Source: Syngnathus acus (taxonomy: Eukaryota; Chordata; Actinopteri; Syngnathiformes; Syngnathidae). From it: a stretch of 64,000 nucleotides of DNA. Below, piece after piece: positions 1-12,630 of the stretch. Position numbers and translations under genes: made by a program. The notes beneath the pieces are model-generated. The model was not told where the DNA came from. It saw only the letters and a program-made list of their open reading frames with translations, and ran no database searches. The stretch covers positions 14,737,693-14,801,692 of the forward strand of contig NC_051088.1 of NCBI RefSeq assembly GCF_901709675.1. Direction: 5' to 3'. Numbering within the stretch: the stretch's first letter is position 1; the number at the start of each line of letters is the position of its first letter.

Positions 1-3000
1 TGTGATATGAAGATGAATTGAATAACATCATGTTAAATAAATATGCTCTAACCACAAGAGATTACAACAAGCAGGTGGTGTAATGAAGGGATAAACTGAG
101 AAACGAGAGGTTAGATGGAGTGTGCGGGTGAATAAATGCTTGGAATTATAGCCGGGCATCCGTGCATGAAAATACTAGATTTGTGCGTTGCAACTTTGCA
201 AAAAGTGCTGATCTTCAATGTATTAGTTCCCGCTGGAATGTAATTTTAATCCTAAAAATTCAATGAAAATAGTTCTTTGCAAACTGTTACGGTTCTAGTC
301 TGAACTCGTGCTGGAGAAAGTGGACAGGGTATGCTTACTATGTGCATCGGACCTGATTTACAGACAGATAAATAGACACAGCTGTTCTATAATCGAAAAC
401 TTAAACCGGTCGGGTGGAAGGAGCCAACTGGACTTGTGACAACGGATTCCGCAGTCAGTTACAAAAGCAGCCTTTTAGCAGCTGAAGAACATATCCAGGG
501 CGAAGGGTTGCATTCTCCAAGCAGACCAGGAAAAGCATATCTGCCTTGCCTTTCGACAGAAATTCACTGGCATTCCATTCATTTCTGCATATTTTATAGA
601 CGGCGGTGGATCGTTATTTCCGCATTGCATCACTCTGACATTTCTATTTGCATGCATGTGCGTGTTGTCTCGTTCTTGTGTGGTGCACTCGTGCAAAGGA
701 AATATGAATGAAAATACACTGATGAATTAATGAACATAAAATCTAGATTTGATGAAAGCAACAGAGAGCTCATTGGCATTTGTTTATTCGGATTATGCAA
801 ATATTTAATTTGTGCTTTTAGGTCACTTACACAACAGACGAATCACCAAAGTCCAAAATGGCCCAAGTCGGACGAAAAATATCAACTGTGTGGAACTACA
901 GTGGAATAATAAAAATAATCTCGGAAGTCATTAAAGATACTGTAAAGCTTTTGTGGCGTGTTACTATACATAAGAGGATTATGCCACATGAATTTGCTTA
1001 TGGAGCAGTTTGAGCCCAGCCCATCATGTTCAAATGGCCTAGAGTTAGAACGCCCTTTGTCTGACTTTGGAAGAATTTCATTCCAGAGAGATATGAAAAC
1101 TAACAGTGTCTGAGTCGATGATATCACCACATCACTATTTATATGTTCAGACTCTCTATCAGAAATTGTGAATGCTGGCTACATGTTGATATCTGTCGCT
1201 ATCACTTCACTAACAGACAGCTGTGTGTTATTTTGTATCATATTATCTTTGCACTGTTATTTTTTCGGTACCTACTTAGTATACTCGCGATCAATCCAAA
1301 TACCGTAATTCCCTGCTTGCTTGGGCTTGAAGTACCCTTGCCATTTCTCCTTCAGTGTATTTTAATTAGACCGGGAATCCTTCACTTTTGGGACGTGAGA
1401 GGATTTATAATTCTAAGTGAAAGAGAATACTGTAGGTATTGGCAGACAGTAGCTTAAGCCAGTTCCCCGAGCACCTCTGTAATTCTCTCAGGCAGATGTT
1501 TGAGTTGTGTCCATACAGTATTACCAACAAACAGATGAGCCATACGCTAAACGAATGTGACGGGGTGGTAACCGATTGTGACGGGACAGTTGCATAATTA
1601 AACTGCACACTAAAATAACCAGAGTTGCCCGCAGTCAAGTTGGAGGTGGTGAGACTGCCTTTCATGGAAAAGTAGACTGGGAGTAGATGATTGTCAGGGG
1701 AAGTCAGGGGACCAAACAAGGACACGCTTGAGTCTTCCAGCGGTCGGCTTGAGTGAGCTGACGTTTGGAAACCTGGCCCCCGGAGACCACAGGCAGATGC
1801 TCAAAAAGATAAAGGCCCTCTGGCAAATGGTCCAGGGAAAATGATGAGGCCCACTCCAGTGGCTAAGGCGAGTGTTGCGACAGTGCCAGACGAATCCCCG
1901 TTCGAGCCGCTTTCATCCTCAGAATCATCAGGGACAGTTAGCACCTTTGTTTACTCTGTTGCGTTCCACTTTTTGTTGAATTTATTGCTGTCTCGCAGTG
2001 TCATGCCGGATAGCTATTTTTATAACTGATGCAACTACTGTATCTCCATCCTGCCCACACACAGTGGAAATGTTAGCCTGATAAATGAAGGTATATTGCT
2101 CTCAAATGCAATTGTGTTTTTGTGTGGAAAAATGGTGGGCACTAGGAAAACAGTGGTCAGTTATTCTCTGGTGTGATTTTTTTTTCCATTTCCACACTCC
2201 AATCATAATGTTATAAATGGCACAGAGACCAAAGGTAGTTTGTGAAATTGTTATTTCAGGCACCAGGCAGGTGCAGCAATAAAGAAGAAATTGTTTGCTT
2301 TTTTTGGTCATATTACACATTTGCTGCGTGTGATATCATACACTGCAAATTGTTCAGTGTTAAAAGTTCAGGGGAAATGTTTAAAAACAATTGCTTGACA
2401 TCCTTTAGTAATAAAAAAGCATCCAGGATGTAATAGTGATACGTTGTTGAAATGGTGGGTCACCTGGAATTAAACCTGATCTATGTCTATTTGAAATTTG
2501 CCCTTCGGGAATGATTCAAAGTGATCGGATGGAGTCAATATTTTTTCGGCATCATTTTCCTCCTCGCTTGCAAGATGGAATCAAACTTCCTTAATGTAGG
2601 CAAAACTTTCACATGATGGTATTTGATGAAAGAAACTTGCTGACGGTGTGTTTTTGAAGTGTGGCTACTGATGCGAAAAAACAGGAGGACGTAGTCGCAA
2701 GATACTCAGAGTGACACACCAAGGAGATCTGTGAATAAAGAATATATTTATTTTAAACTATTTTCTTCGTGAGACAAATTTTCAATTTAGTAAAATGAAT
2801 TGATTATTTCCGTGGTGTCATTTGCACTCGCGAAATGTTGTTTTCCTGCTTTCAATGCATTATGTATATTCAACTTTTGAGTGAACATTGATGGTCACTA
2901 CATTGTGGGGAATTTTAAGTGCCTATATGCTCCCCGAACATTTGGACACCCCTACAAAATGGTATAACCCCATAATTGTGCGGTCTATAGGGAATAGTGT

Positions 3001-3587
3001 GCACATTCAGATAGCCATTGCGACCAAAATAATTAATATTTAACAAGAAATTAGATCACCTTTGTAATATAATCATATACATGCCTATAATTTACTGTGG
3101 AATGCTTAAAATAGCATGATTAAGTCTGTTCCCATTTAATTCTGCAATTGTAATTACTAGCCTAAAACAAAATAAGGCTTACTAATGTGTCTCAGTCCAG
3201 ATCATTGTCTTTAGTACCGTCTTATTCCTGTACCTCACTATTTACATAAAAGGAGATTTTTCTTATCCAACTGTTCAGGATTTATGTTGAAGGGCCACAA
3301 ATCAGCATTTTGTGCACAGCTTTTATTTATATTGTTTCCACAAAAATAGTTTCATGTGACCGCAGCAAGTATTAAATTAAATAGATGTTCCTCCTTTTGA
3401 TAAATGTATCATCACTTACATTTATAGTTCAGTTAAGATATGATCATTCTGTATTATGTCCCTAACACCCTCTCATACATAAACAGGTGAGTCATTGTAG
3501 TTCGCTGAATATATTTTGGCCCGTCTGACTTGCCGTATTTACGGTAACTTCATGCCGTACTCCAACACGGAAGTCAGAGGTTCAACC
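1..3587. other. Upstream flank of pudp, no gene recognised
   Basis: This is AT-rich sequence in which short ORFs occur in all frames, but none has a recognisable domain, codon bias or splice structure. The pudp promoter and 5' UTR should lie at its right end. I see no convincing TATA box or CpG island just before 3588, so the transcription start cannot be placed. No SINE or TIR element was recognised here. Confidence 0.5.
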
Positions 3588-3657
3588 ATGTCGGTGACAG
3601 GGAGCGACTACAAACGTGTGAGCCATGTCATATTCGACATGGATGGATTGTTATTAG
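3588..3657 (+). CDS. pudp: pudp coding exon 1 (HAD motif I)
   Basis: Encodes residues 1-23 and the first base of codon 24, ending at the donor GTACCC. It carries HAD motif I, FDMDG, with the nucleophile Asp17 and the acid/base Asp19. Asp24 of the following DTE is split across the intron. I chose the ATG at 3588 because it leaves a short N-terminal lead close to that of the human protein. An in-frame ATG at 3552 would add 12 residues and cannot be excluded. Non-ATG starts further upstream are not supported. Confidence 0.9.
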
Positions 3658-3749
3658 GTACCCTGCAAAACCCGTTCACACACGAAGTATTTGTGTTACT
3701 TTAGCCATCGCACGAAGGCTATAATAATACGGTATTGCAGCATTGGAAG

Positions 3750-4067
3750 TACAGTAATCCCTTGTTTATCGCGGATAATGGGTTCCTAAAACCACCCGTG
3801 ATAAGAGAAATCCGCGAAGTACGGTCACCAACATGAAGTACTGGTACTATGCTAATTCGCGATCGTTCTAACACGCGAAAACGGACTTCTAAATGAATGT
3901 AAACGAACATTTGGAGCAATACTGCATTATTCTAAGGGTTAGACACCTTTCCTCAATTTAGAAGTTTTATTTTGGACTTCTAAATGTTTTATTAATTTTG
4001 AAAAAAAAAATCCGCGATGTAGTGAAGCCGCGATAAACGAAACGCAAAGTAGCGAGGGATCACTTTA
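3750..4067. mobile_element. TIR element (MITE-like) in pudp intron 1
   Basis: The ends are imperfect inverted repeats: TACAGTAATCCCTTG on the left and the complement of GAGGGATCACTTTA on the right. Inside each end lie 'cgcgataa' and 'tccgcgaagt' type words, again inverted. There is no coding capacity. This matches a very common teleost non-autonomous element as I remember it; I do not assign a family name. Confidence 0.7.
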
Positions 4068-4746
4068 CTATGTCCATCCCATATCAGTGACAACATTTTG
4101 TAACTTTTTGATTACTTAAAACGAATGACGTTACTCTAAATAATGGCTCAGTTCAGTAGTGATGTTTTTATAAAGCTGCTTAGTCGAGAAGTTCTTATTA
4201 AATTCAGATGACCTGGAATTCGGATTCTACACAACCAAAAGAACACGTTATTTGATTTCCCTTGTGTAAACACAGGTTGTTTTGTGATGTTCAAGCTTTT
4301 GTGAATGTATATGTACTAAAAGTGTACATGCATTTTTAGAGAACCCGTTAAAATGTTTGTGTGATCATTGTTTTTAGCATTCTGTTATGATTATCATAAT
4401 CATTTACATGTAGCATTTGATACCGTTGGGCTGGAAACTCCTAATCACAGTTTGGTAAATTTCATATAGTTTTTTCCAAATCTACTGTATATGCTTTTGG
4501 TCAGTCCACATATAGTATGGGTACTATTTAATTTTTATTTATTCACAAAGTTTTGACCTATCCAAACTTTTGAAAAATGAATTGCCCTCTTTGATGATGC
4601 AATGTCATTAATGGTTGAACAAACTGTTTTTGTGATCTCCTGAAAAGTGAAGTATTCAGTCCGACATAAGCAATATACTTATTTAGTTATATTTTTCATG
4701 TATCTAGTTCAAAGTGTGTAATTTTCTCTTCATGCGGTCATTTCAG

Positions 4747-4965
4747 ACACCGAGCGACTGTACACGGTGTCCTTCCAGGCAGTGTGTGACCGCTTTGGAA
4801 AGGAATACACATGGGGAGTGAAGTCCAAAGTTATGGGTGCAAAAGCTTTGGATGCAGCTCAAACAATCCGAGACACTTTGGAGCTTCCTATGTCGGCAGA
4901 GGAACTCCTCGCTGAAACCAGAGAAATACAGGAGAGGATATTTCCTTCAGCCAAACTCATGCCAG
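4747..4965 (+). CDS. pudp: pudp coding exon 2 (cap domain)
   Basis: A 219-bp exon preceded by TCATTTCAG and followed by the donor GTCTGC. It completes codon 24 (Asp) and encodes residues 25-96 plus the first base of Gly97. The peptide runs from [12 protein letters not shown] to FPSAKLMPG, which corresponds to the C1 helical cap that gives subfamily-I HAD phosphatases their substrate choice. The [15 protein letters not shown] stretch is close to the human counterpart. Phase 1 at both ends. The donor is weak beyond the GT and is followed 17 bases later by a run of 19 C. Confidence 0.93.
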
Positions 4966-4982
4966 GTCTGCATAGTCGTCGT

Positions 4983-5001
4983 CCCCCCCCCCCCCCCCCC
5001 C
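4983..5001. repeat. Poly(C) run of 19 just after pudp exon 2 donor
   Basis: An uninterrupted run of 19 cytosines beginning at intron position +18. Such runs are length-unstable and bind poly(C) proteins in RNA; any effect on splicing is inference. Confidence 0.95.
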
Positions 5002-5076
5002 ACTGTTTTTCACATTGTTTGTGTGATCACACATGTTGGCTTGTCACTTCCGTAGGAAAGAATTTCAATGTAATTT

Positions 5077-5397
5077 AGAGTTGCAATGATTACTGGCTTA
5101 TCAAATAATTTGCTAATTATTTTTCATGATAAAGGCACAAAATAAAAAAAACATCAGCTTTTCCTTTTGAAATGGCAATCAACATTTTTGCCGATTTTCT
5201 TTTTACATGTTATGCACCAATTCAGTAACCAAATCATAGACATGTTTTAGTGCATTTTCTGTACTGTCTATTTGAAGAAATGTTAATTTTTCGAATAATG
5301 GAATGTAAATTAAAATATGTAGTTTAAAATCTGATTAATCGATTATTCAACAAAATGATCATCAGATTAATGAAATAAACTGTTAGTTGCAACACTA
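5077..5397. mobile_element. TIR-type interspersed repeat in pudp intron 2
   Basis: The left end reads AGAGTTGCAATGATTA and the right end contains GTTAGTTGCAACACTA, roughly inverted around an AT-rich centre with 'attaatcgattatt'. This resembles a common fish repeat beginning 'agttgcaacgattaatcg'. It is non-coding and diverged. Confidence 0.5.
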
Positions 5398-6565
5398 ATG
5401 TATGTTAATAAAATTAAAGAGTATCAAAACCATAGAACCTCTCCCCTCTACACACACATTTCATGCTTAGTTTTCCCTAACATTGAGAGAGGATTAGGCT
5501 TTTGTCAATGTCAAAAATGTCTTGTGAACTCTGCGGGTTTAGTCTTGGTAAGAGCATATTGCCTAAGAACTTGTCTATTATATATTGTACGAAGAAATTG
5601 TCTTTGTAATTGGAGCGGCTGGCTGTGTACTGTGCAAACTTCCCTCCTGGCTCGGAATCTATTTGGTTTTTCGAACCCTGGCTATTTATGGTGTATCCAT
5701 TCTAAAACCTAAACCTAATTCTTTAAGATGATAAAAGGAAGAAAAAACCTTTTATAAATGCAAGACTGCCGTCATTTTGATCCCAGCACGATATTCGCAG
5801 TATTCTTTATAGATACACGGTCTTAACATAAAACAAAAATATATACAGTGCAATAATGGCAACTTTGTTTCTATGGAGATCGCCTGGTGTTTTTTGTCTT
5901 GCACTTTTTGCCACCCCCAGCACAGCTATCATTAGCCTTTACTTTCCCAGCCATGCTAAATAAAGTTTCCTTGCATGAAAGGTCTACGTTTATACAAGAT
6001 GGACTGTACACACTGGGGTGCTTACTGTGCCAAGCTCCAAAATGAATGGAACAGTATGTGAACAAACGAGAGCGCGGCGTGAGAGTCAGTGAGACAGGGC
6101 CAGCGCTAGATGAACTATGTGCAAATGAAACAGTGGTGCTCGGCGGGGTTGTGGCAAAAAAGGGGAACTACTAAGTGCTGATATGTACAGTATGAGGTGA
6201 CACGCGCTTAATAATATGAACCTGCAAAGCAATATGGCATTTTGGGACATTCATAGACACGAGTCAGCCTCTTCTCGTATCTACGAATGTTCGTAAGTCG
6301 AACATTTGTCATTTGAATTCTACCTATTCTTCTTAATCCGCTTAAATATTTTTTTCAGGGATCAGATGCCATTGATGTTTGCATTATTCATGTTCATACA
6401 CAGAATGAAGGAAAATAAATGTTGACTGGCATGTTGCATTCAAATAATTTTTTGGGGAGTCAAATTTTCTGGCGTTTCGTCAATATCACTAAAACATTCC
6501 TTCACTCGGAAAGTAATACTGCATGCAACGGTGAGGTTGAGTGAAATGACTTTTGTCTTGTACAG
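5398..6565. other. Rest of pudp intron 2
   Basis: No gene is seen. A short stretch near 6275-6305 (ctcgtatctacgaatgttcg) looks like the end of another fish repeat. The intron ends at a pyrimidine-rich acceptor TTTTGTCTTGTACAG. Confidence 0.5.
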
Positions 6566-6795
6566 GTGTGGAGAGGCTGGTGAACCATTTGAAGAAGCAT
6601 GGTATCCCGATCGCCGTAGCCACCAGCTCAGCAAGTGCGACGTTCAAGTTGAAGACAAGCCAGCACAAAGATTTCTTTGCTATGTTCAACCACATTGTCC
6701 GGGGAGATGACCCTGAGGTGAAAAATTCCAAACCCCAGCCTGACTCCTTCCTGGTCTGTGCCAGCAGATTCAAGCCCCCGGCTTCTCCAGATACT
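6566..6795 (+). CDS. pudp: pudp coding exon 3 (HAD motifs II and III)
   Basis: A 230-bp exon between TTGTACAG and the donor GTAAGC. It completes Gly97 and encodes residues 98-173. It carries [11 protein letters not shown] (motif II, phosphate-binding T116/S117) and [13 protein letters not shown] (motif III, Lys152). It ends in phase 0 after Thr173, so it joins exon 4 directly to give PDT-CLVFED, the same length as the human region. The open frame continues about 100 bases into the intron, but the perfect donor and exon 4 show that this is not coding. Confidence 0.95.
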
Positions 6796-8208
6796 GTAAG
6801 CATATATCTTCCAATATTTACTCATCAAATGATAATGTTTTGGGAATTTAACCCATGCAAGGTCAAAGGCCTTTTTTGTATTTTGAGAAATGAGTGACAA
6901 ATTGCAGTAATGATGCGACTATATAGAGTACATGCTATGGATAATGATGCTTTAAACAATTTTGGCCAGCTGAGGTGTTTTAGTGAAGGTAAGAGTGTAC
7001 GGTGAGCGTGCCTGCATCAAACGAATGCATCCTTCGGGAAGGAAGAAGTTACTTATGTAAGACAGGGCTGCGGAACAAAACAGAATGCAGATTGGTCGTC
7101 TATGGAACCTCAGTGATTTTTCACAAGCTGTTGAGGACAGCTTTTTTTCCCTCCAATTTAGTAGCTGCTTACTTATTTATATTATTTTTTTTACACAGAA
7201 ATGTTACTTTAGCACAAATGCTAAATCACATTATTTTTATTATAGCTGTTTGCTGTAACTTTTGTCACGCTCTCATTTACTGTCACCATAATCCGTTCAA
7301 TGTGGGAATACTACGACTATTTTCTTGTATATAATTCTGAAACACAAAAGGATGTGCCAGAGAGAATGTGGTGATGTCCTTGTTGGGGCAAGGTAGGTTA
7401 TGATGGCCACTTGCTAACTGGTAAACAGTGACGGGTAAAAGCAATAACAGTTTAAAAATACAGCAGGCAACATTATTCTCTGTTGTAAAGAGCTGAATGT
7501 CCTACAAACACTGAGCCAAATGACAGCAACGCCTATGTCACCGTGCACGCAATAAAATCGATGAGAATTAAATCACAAAAGAACCTACATATCATCTACA
7601 AAAAAATGGAGTTAGTTGAAGAACAACTAAGATATTTATTATCGTAAGTGTACATTACAAAAGTAAAAAGACTGATATCAGACAATAAAAGATGCACGAT
7701 ATGAAAATTGTAAATTAAAGGAATAAACCCTTCACTCATATTTTGAGACTTGCTCTTGTACTCCCAATGATACTATATAGCCATGCAAATCTCAGGTCGT
7801 TTTGACAGACTTGACAGATCTCGTTTTAATACACTGCTATTAGAACAGATGAGCTCCTCCACCATTATTAACCTTCTAAGGTGAAGGGTACCATCGACTG
7901 TTAGCAACTTGAACCTACTCAGTTTTAAGCATGATTGTTAGGTATTACTGATAATGTTGATAGTAATTTAAAAATGTAGTTAATGACATATGCTGGGGTG
8001 CTCATGTCATGAACTACATTTATAAATGTGCTACATTTATTGCTGGAAGGAAATTAGAGTCATGTTAAACAGCGGTGCTTTGAGATGCGAGTTGAATTTT
8101 CTTCGTGACAAACCACGGTTTTTCCTCGAAACACTCAGATCACATTTTCCCAACTGAAAATGAATGCAAATTGCTTTCATCTGTTCCATGCATTACAGGG
8201 GGGTATAA

Positions 8209-8382
8209 TACCGTAATTTTCGGACTATAAGTCGCACCGGAGTATAAGTCGCACCAGCCATAAAATGCCCAAAAAAGTGAAAAAAAACCATATATATGTA
8301 TATAAATCGCTCCTGAGTATAAGTCGCCCCCCCACCCAAACTATGAAAAAAAACCGCGACTTATAGTCCGAAAATTACGGTA
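8209..8382 (+). mobile_element. 174-bp palindromic TIR element, 'TACCGTAATTTTCGG' family
   Basis: Begins TACCGTAATTTTCGGACTAT and ends with its exact reverse complement; perfect inverted repeats extend about 27 bp. Inside are repeats of 'gtataagtcgcacc' and a run 'catatatatgtatat'. It has no ORF. A nearly identical copy in opposite orientation lies at 56581-56753, implying recent spread. TA dinucleotides at the boundaries suggest TA-targeted insertion of the Tc1/mariner type, which is an inference. Confidence 0.85.
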
Positions 8383-11300
8383 AATAATTCAAGAAGGGAA
8401 AAATTGCATTCTATAATGTTTTACAATACTTTATAAAGACACAGAGTAATGATGTCATTAAACAGAATTCAAATCAGTAATGTTTTGTGTCACATTGCAT
8501 CAATTATAAATGGTGCCTCTTCTGATGTGTCAGACAGGCAGACGCAAATTGAGGTGTTATTATGAATCCCACTTGAGCTGCTGCCCTTTTTTTATTTGAT
8601 AAACCTTTATCCAAATATTCGATTATTTGATAGAATTTCCAGTAGTTCATCCCAATATGAAATTATTTAATAGCTACAGTCTAATTTAGCTTTAAGTTGA
8701 AATTCAGCGGATGCCACAAATGTGTTCCATTTGCAGTCTATTTCTTATATTACTTATGGTTCACTAAAGAAAAAAGACTGTATTGTGCCAATAATAACCT
8801 TGCAAGGTGTAAGATTCCAACCTCACGCAAAACTGGTGTGAATGACCATACTAAAGGACACAAGTGTGTGTGTTGGTCTGCGCTAACAAAAGGCTGAATT
8901 AATCAGTGGCCAGCAGTCCCCCTTGTGTCTACTGTTAGTGCATGGACTGTAAAACACCTGGTTCAGCTCTATCGGTCACTTCGAAGATGCATGGGCTGGT
9001 TAAGACATATTTTCAGAAACTGGCTTCAGTAAGAGGGAAGCGGGGGATTCTACTTGACTTCCAGTGATCTCTCTTTAGTCATCAAATACTATTGAATACT
9101 GTATGGGGAAAGAGTGACATACTGTTGATTACTGTATAGGGAAAGCGTGACATTGAGCACAACTCAAATTATATTTGATTGATCGCCAAGGGCAACATCG
9201 TGTTCAGCTCGTGTTAAGGAAAAGATAATGGCATTCTTCTCATATCATCCTGTCATTTGTGGTCTCATCAAGGAGGTAAATTTGGCAGGTCAACGCTCAC
9301 AGCCCTTCTTCATTCACTTTAAAGGATTTCTTCCTACTAATAGGTCTGCCTGTGACACCGCACACCCGATTCTTGTTTATCTGCAGCCAGCTTTGGTTTG
9401 AGCTGGCATTTCTCTTGATGAGATATGAAACCGCAGCTCAGAGGGGGGATTCGACAGCGTGTTCACTGGAATAATAAATGATGATGCGTCACTCTCTGGC
9501 TCATCTGACAAAACCAAGTGCATGCTTGTGTATGCGGGCATAAGCGTGAGTGAGCAAATGCCGGGCGGCTTCCGTTGTTCTGTTGCTCAATCTTCCGGTT
9601 TCCTTTTGGTTCACTCAACTACCAGCAGATGAAAAGAAGTGAAGTAGATGAAACGTCCTAATCGCCCGTTATCTGTTTTTTTCTCGCACTTTCCATTTGT
9701 GCATAAAATCGGTTTTGTAATTTTGTTTTAGGGAATTAATATCAAGAAAACTAGTCTTTGTTTTGTTCGTATTTTGTTAAATTGTATCGCAACAACTCAA
9801 GAGTACATGAGAGTAGCTCTCATTCAGTCTGAACGGGCAGCCACAGGTGATCAACTCATTCAATGGGAGTTGTAATTTAAAATCACATGTATTCAATATT
9901 CCAGACGCAGTAATACATTTTTGCTCCTTTTATTTAAAAAATATTTAAATCTATTCATCCCATCAAACATTCCTTACTTTATCGTCCGTTGCCATTTCTC
10001 CTGCCGTTTATTCAAAAAACCTTCCATAGCCGAAATGCGCATTGTCCTTTTTTTGATTGGTTTCAAAATTGCATCCGCTTCAAGCGGAAAAAGGCCAAAT
10101 TTAGGTCCTTTTTTGAATTTGTAGAATTTCCATGCAGGTTTATAATTGCAACTCTTGGAAATTTGAATTTAAATGGGTGGATGGAAAGCCACCGAGTAAA
10201 TCACACTCGGATGCAAAAAGGAAACAGGTGCAGCACAAAGAACCTCACCCAACCCCCAAGCCACATTTCTCATCGAGTGCTGTACCTCAAGGGCCTCGCA
10301 GATGACTAACGCGGTGTAAGCGCTGCTTCCTCAGAGAAACAATAGAAAGATAGGAAAAAAAGTGCACTCTCTTCCTCTCAGAACTCAAACACAGCGTTGA
10401 TAATGAGCCAGGAGATTTTACCATAGGTGCACTTGGACATCTGAGTAAGATTAATGAAACATAATAGCAAGTTCACGCTTAGACCGACACAGAGCGGAGC
10501 AAACTGGTTCTGGTCCTGTCATTAATCAAAAAGGCATTACCACTGGGAACACTGTTCTAATCTAGCTGTACAAGTCACGTACAATTAGGACAAGAACTTT
10601 ACTTTCTGAATGACAAATTGGCCCATTATTGCTAGACAAACCATATTCGCCAATACACACCTGCACTAGGGTAACACAAACGGTTAGGAGGCAATGTTAA
10701 AATGTAAGCCAAATCCATTTGATAAAGGGCAACTAAAGCCCTAAAATTTCCAAACACGAATATGTGCTAGCACTTGGCAAAAACATGTTGCTTTGAGTCA
10801 TATTGAGTTTGTGGTAAAATAATAAAATCCATGTAAAAAGGAGCAACATGTTTGGCAAGATTTACTGCATAAGTCATTGAAAGAATGCATTTCTTTGAAA
10901 GAAATAATAGCAACACTGAGTCATAAATTAAATAACATGCTGCCTGATCATGACTCTGGGCGACTTGTGTGCATGTGAGTGGTTTGAGTTGTGCAGTAAA
11001 TATTGAATGGAACTGTGTCTTTTGGAAATACAGTGAATCGTGTTGGAATGAACCCAGAACTTAGAGCCGTATGAACACAGCCCTAAAAGGCTGCCACGTT
11101 GTTTTGAAAAGCTTCCGTAGAAATAATCAAAAGGGCCTGACTGGTTCACTATTTTTTTCCTGCAATGCCCTAAAATATTTAAGAATTGTGTCTTTGAAAT
11201 AAGCTCAGACAAAATATTATATGTGAATGGAAAAGTGAAACTCCCAGCGTTCCCCTCATCTGGCACCAGTTAGTGTTCTTCTATTTTGAAGAGGTCTGAC

Positions 11301-12146
11301 GCAAGTAGGCCACAATATACAAGTAAAACGAAACATGTTTAGCAAACATCATTACAAATTACATTGATCTAATTGAATTTATTTTGAGAACATACAAACA
11401 ACAGGTTGGATCAATGGCCTGTACATTCCATAAAATACAAAACCCTAAAATGAATGAAAAATGAGATATCATAGATGGTAAAAAACAAGAACAGCAAACT
11501 CCATTGTAATAAATTGGAACTGACAATTCTTATGTATGGTTGGCGAAAGTCAATTTGATGAGATGAAGCAGCGTTGCCGGTGGACACCTCGAGGGAATGT
11601 GGTCCTCTTTGAGACAGAATCCTCCACAGCAACTGTGATGGCCTCACTTGGGTTAGGAGAGGCCAAAATCCAAATGTTAGGCAGTGTGAGAGAATCCTTG
11701 CAGTCTAACAGAGGTGTAAAACAAAATGTCAGTGTAGAAATAAGTATCGAGATTTTAACATTTGTACATACATAGGGACATACTCTAATTTCCATGGGTA
11801 GTCCATTGCAGAATACTAAATAGAGTTAGTCTTTATTCAGTAGACCCTGCCAACATTTTATTTTAGCTCTCTGAGTCACTAAATGACCAACAGATGCTGA
11901 GCGTCATGCTCAAGATGGACTATAAGGCACAATTAAGTCAACATGATGGAAATGTGGTAAGACAAGTAATACTATATGGCTCGCAGAACCTTCAAGTCAG
12001 GTTGACCAGGAGTCGATCGGTAGCGAATAAAAGGGTAATATGATCAAACAGTTTTGTTCCATAAAGTGCTGCTGCTGCTGCCCCTGTATTTTGTACAAAT
12101 TGCGAGCTCGTCATACTAGAGATGGGAAGATCAGAAAGACTGTGTC

Positions 12147-12630
12147 TATAATCGTCACGGATAGAATGGAGCCGGGACGACCAAATGCAGCTTGGACCAG
12201 GGTTTATTGAGGGAAAAGGGACTTGGAAGGGAGGATGAAGGGGAACAGACAAACCTAACATGACTTCCTGACACAGGGACTAAACTAACTGAAACCGAGA
12301 GACAAGAACAGAAGAACAAGAGATGAGAATAACTGAACACAAAAGAGAAGGAGACAAGACTACAGACTAGAGACGAGAACAATCCGACCGGGAGTCACAC
12401 GCAGACAGGACTTAAATACACGACAGGCAACGAGTCGAATTTCTTGTTTGGCATGGACAAACCTGGCCAATAAAAGCTCATTGATTGATTGATTGATTGA
12501 GAGGCAGTTGACTGATTACATAGATTGTGAGTAGACAGAGGAGGGGAAGGGCAAGTACACAGAGACGTAGACAGAGACCATGGCAACATAGACACACGAA
12601 AATGAACTGAGACAGGTCGTGACGATAATA
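12147..12630. mobile_element. Non-autonomous TIR element with nested LINE-like tail
   Basis: The ends are inverted: TATAATCGTCACG on the left against the complement of CGTGACGATAATA on the right. The body contains 'accagggtttattgaggg' and purine-rich 'gagacaagaacagaag' text seen in common fish DNA elements. ORFs crossing it on the minus strand (for example 12395-12868) run out past the right TIR and are low-complexity, so they are not genes. Confidence 0.6.
12431..12500 (+). repeat. LINE-like 3' tail ending in (TTGA)n
   Basis: The text 'tttcttgtttggcatggac', then 'acctggccaataaaagc', followed by a short tetranucleotide run. This resembles the 3' end of a common teleost non-LTR retrotransposon. 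A second, more diverged copy is at 48998-49062. The exact family is not known to me. Confidence 0.5.

Noticed and set aside
3516-3587. Upstream extension of pudp exon 1
   Set aside because: It begins at a non-ATG codon. An ATG at 3552 remains possible, but 3588 gives the length closest to human.
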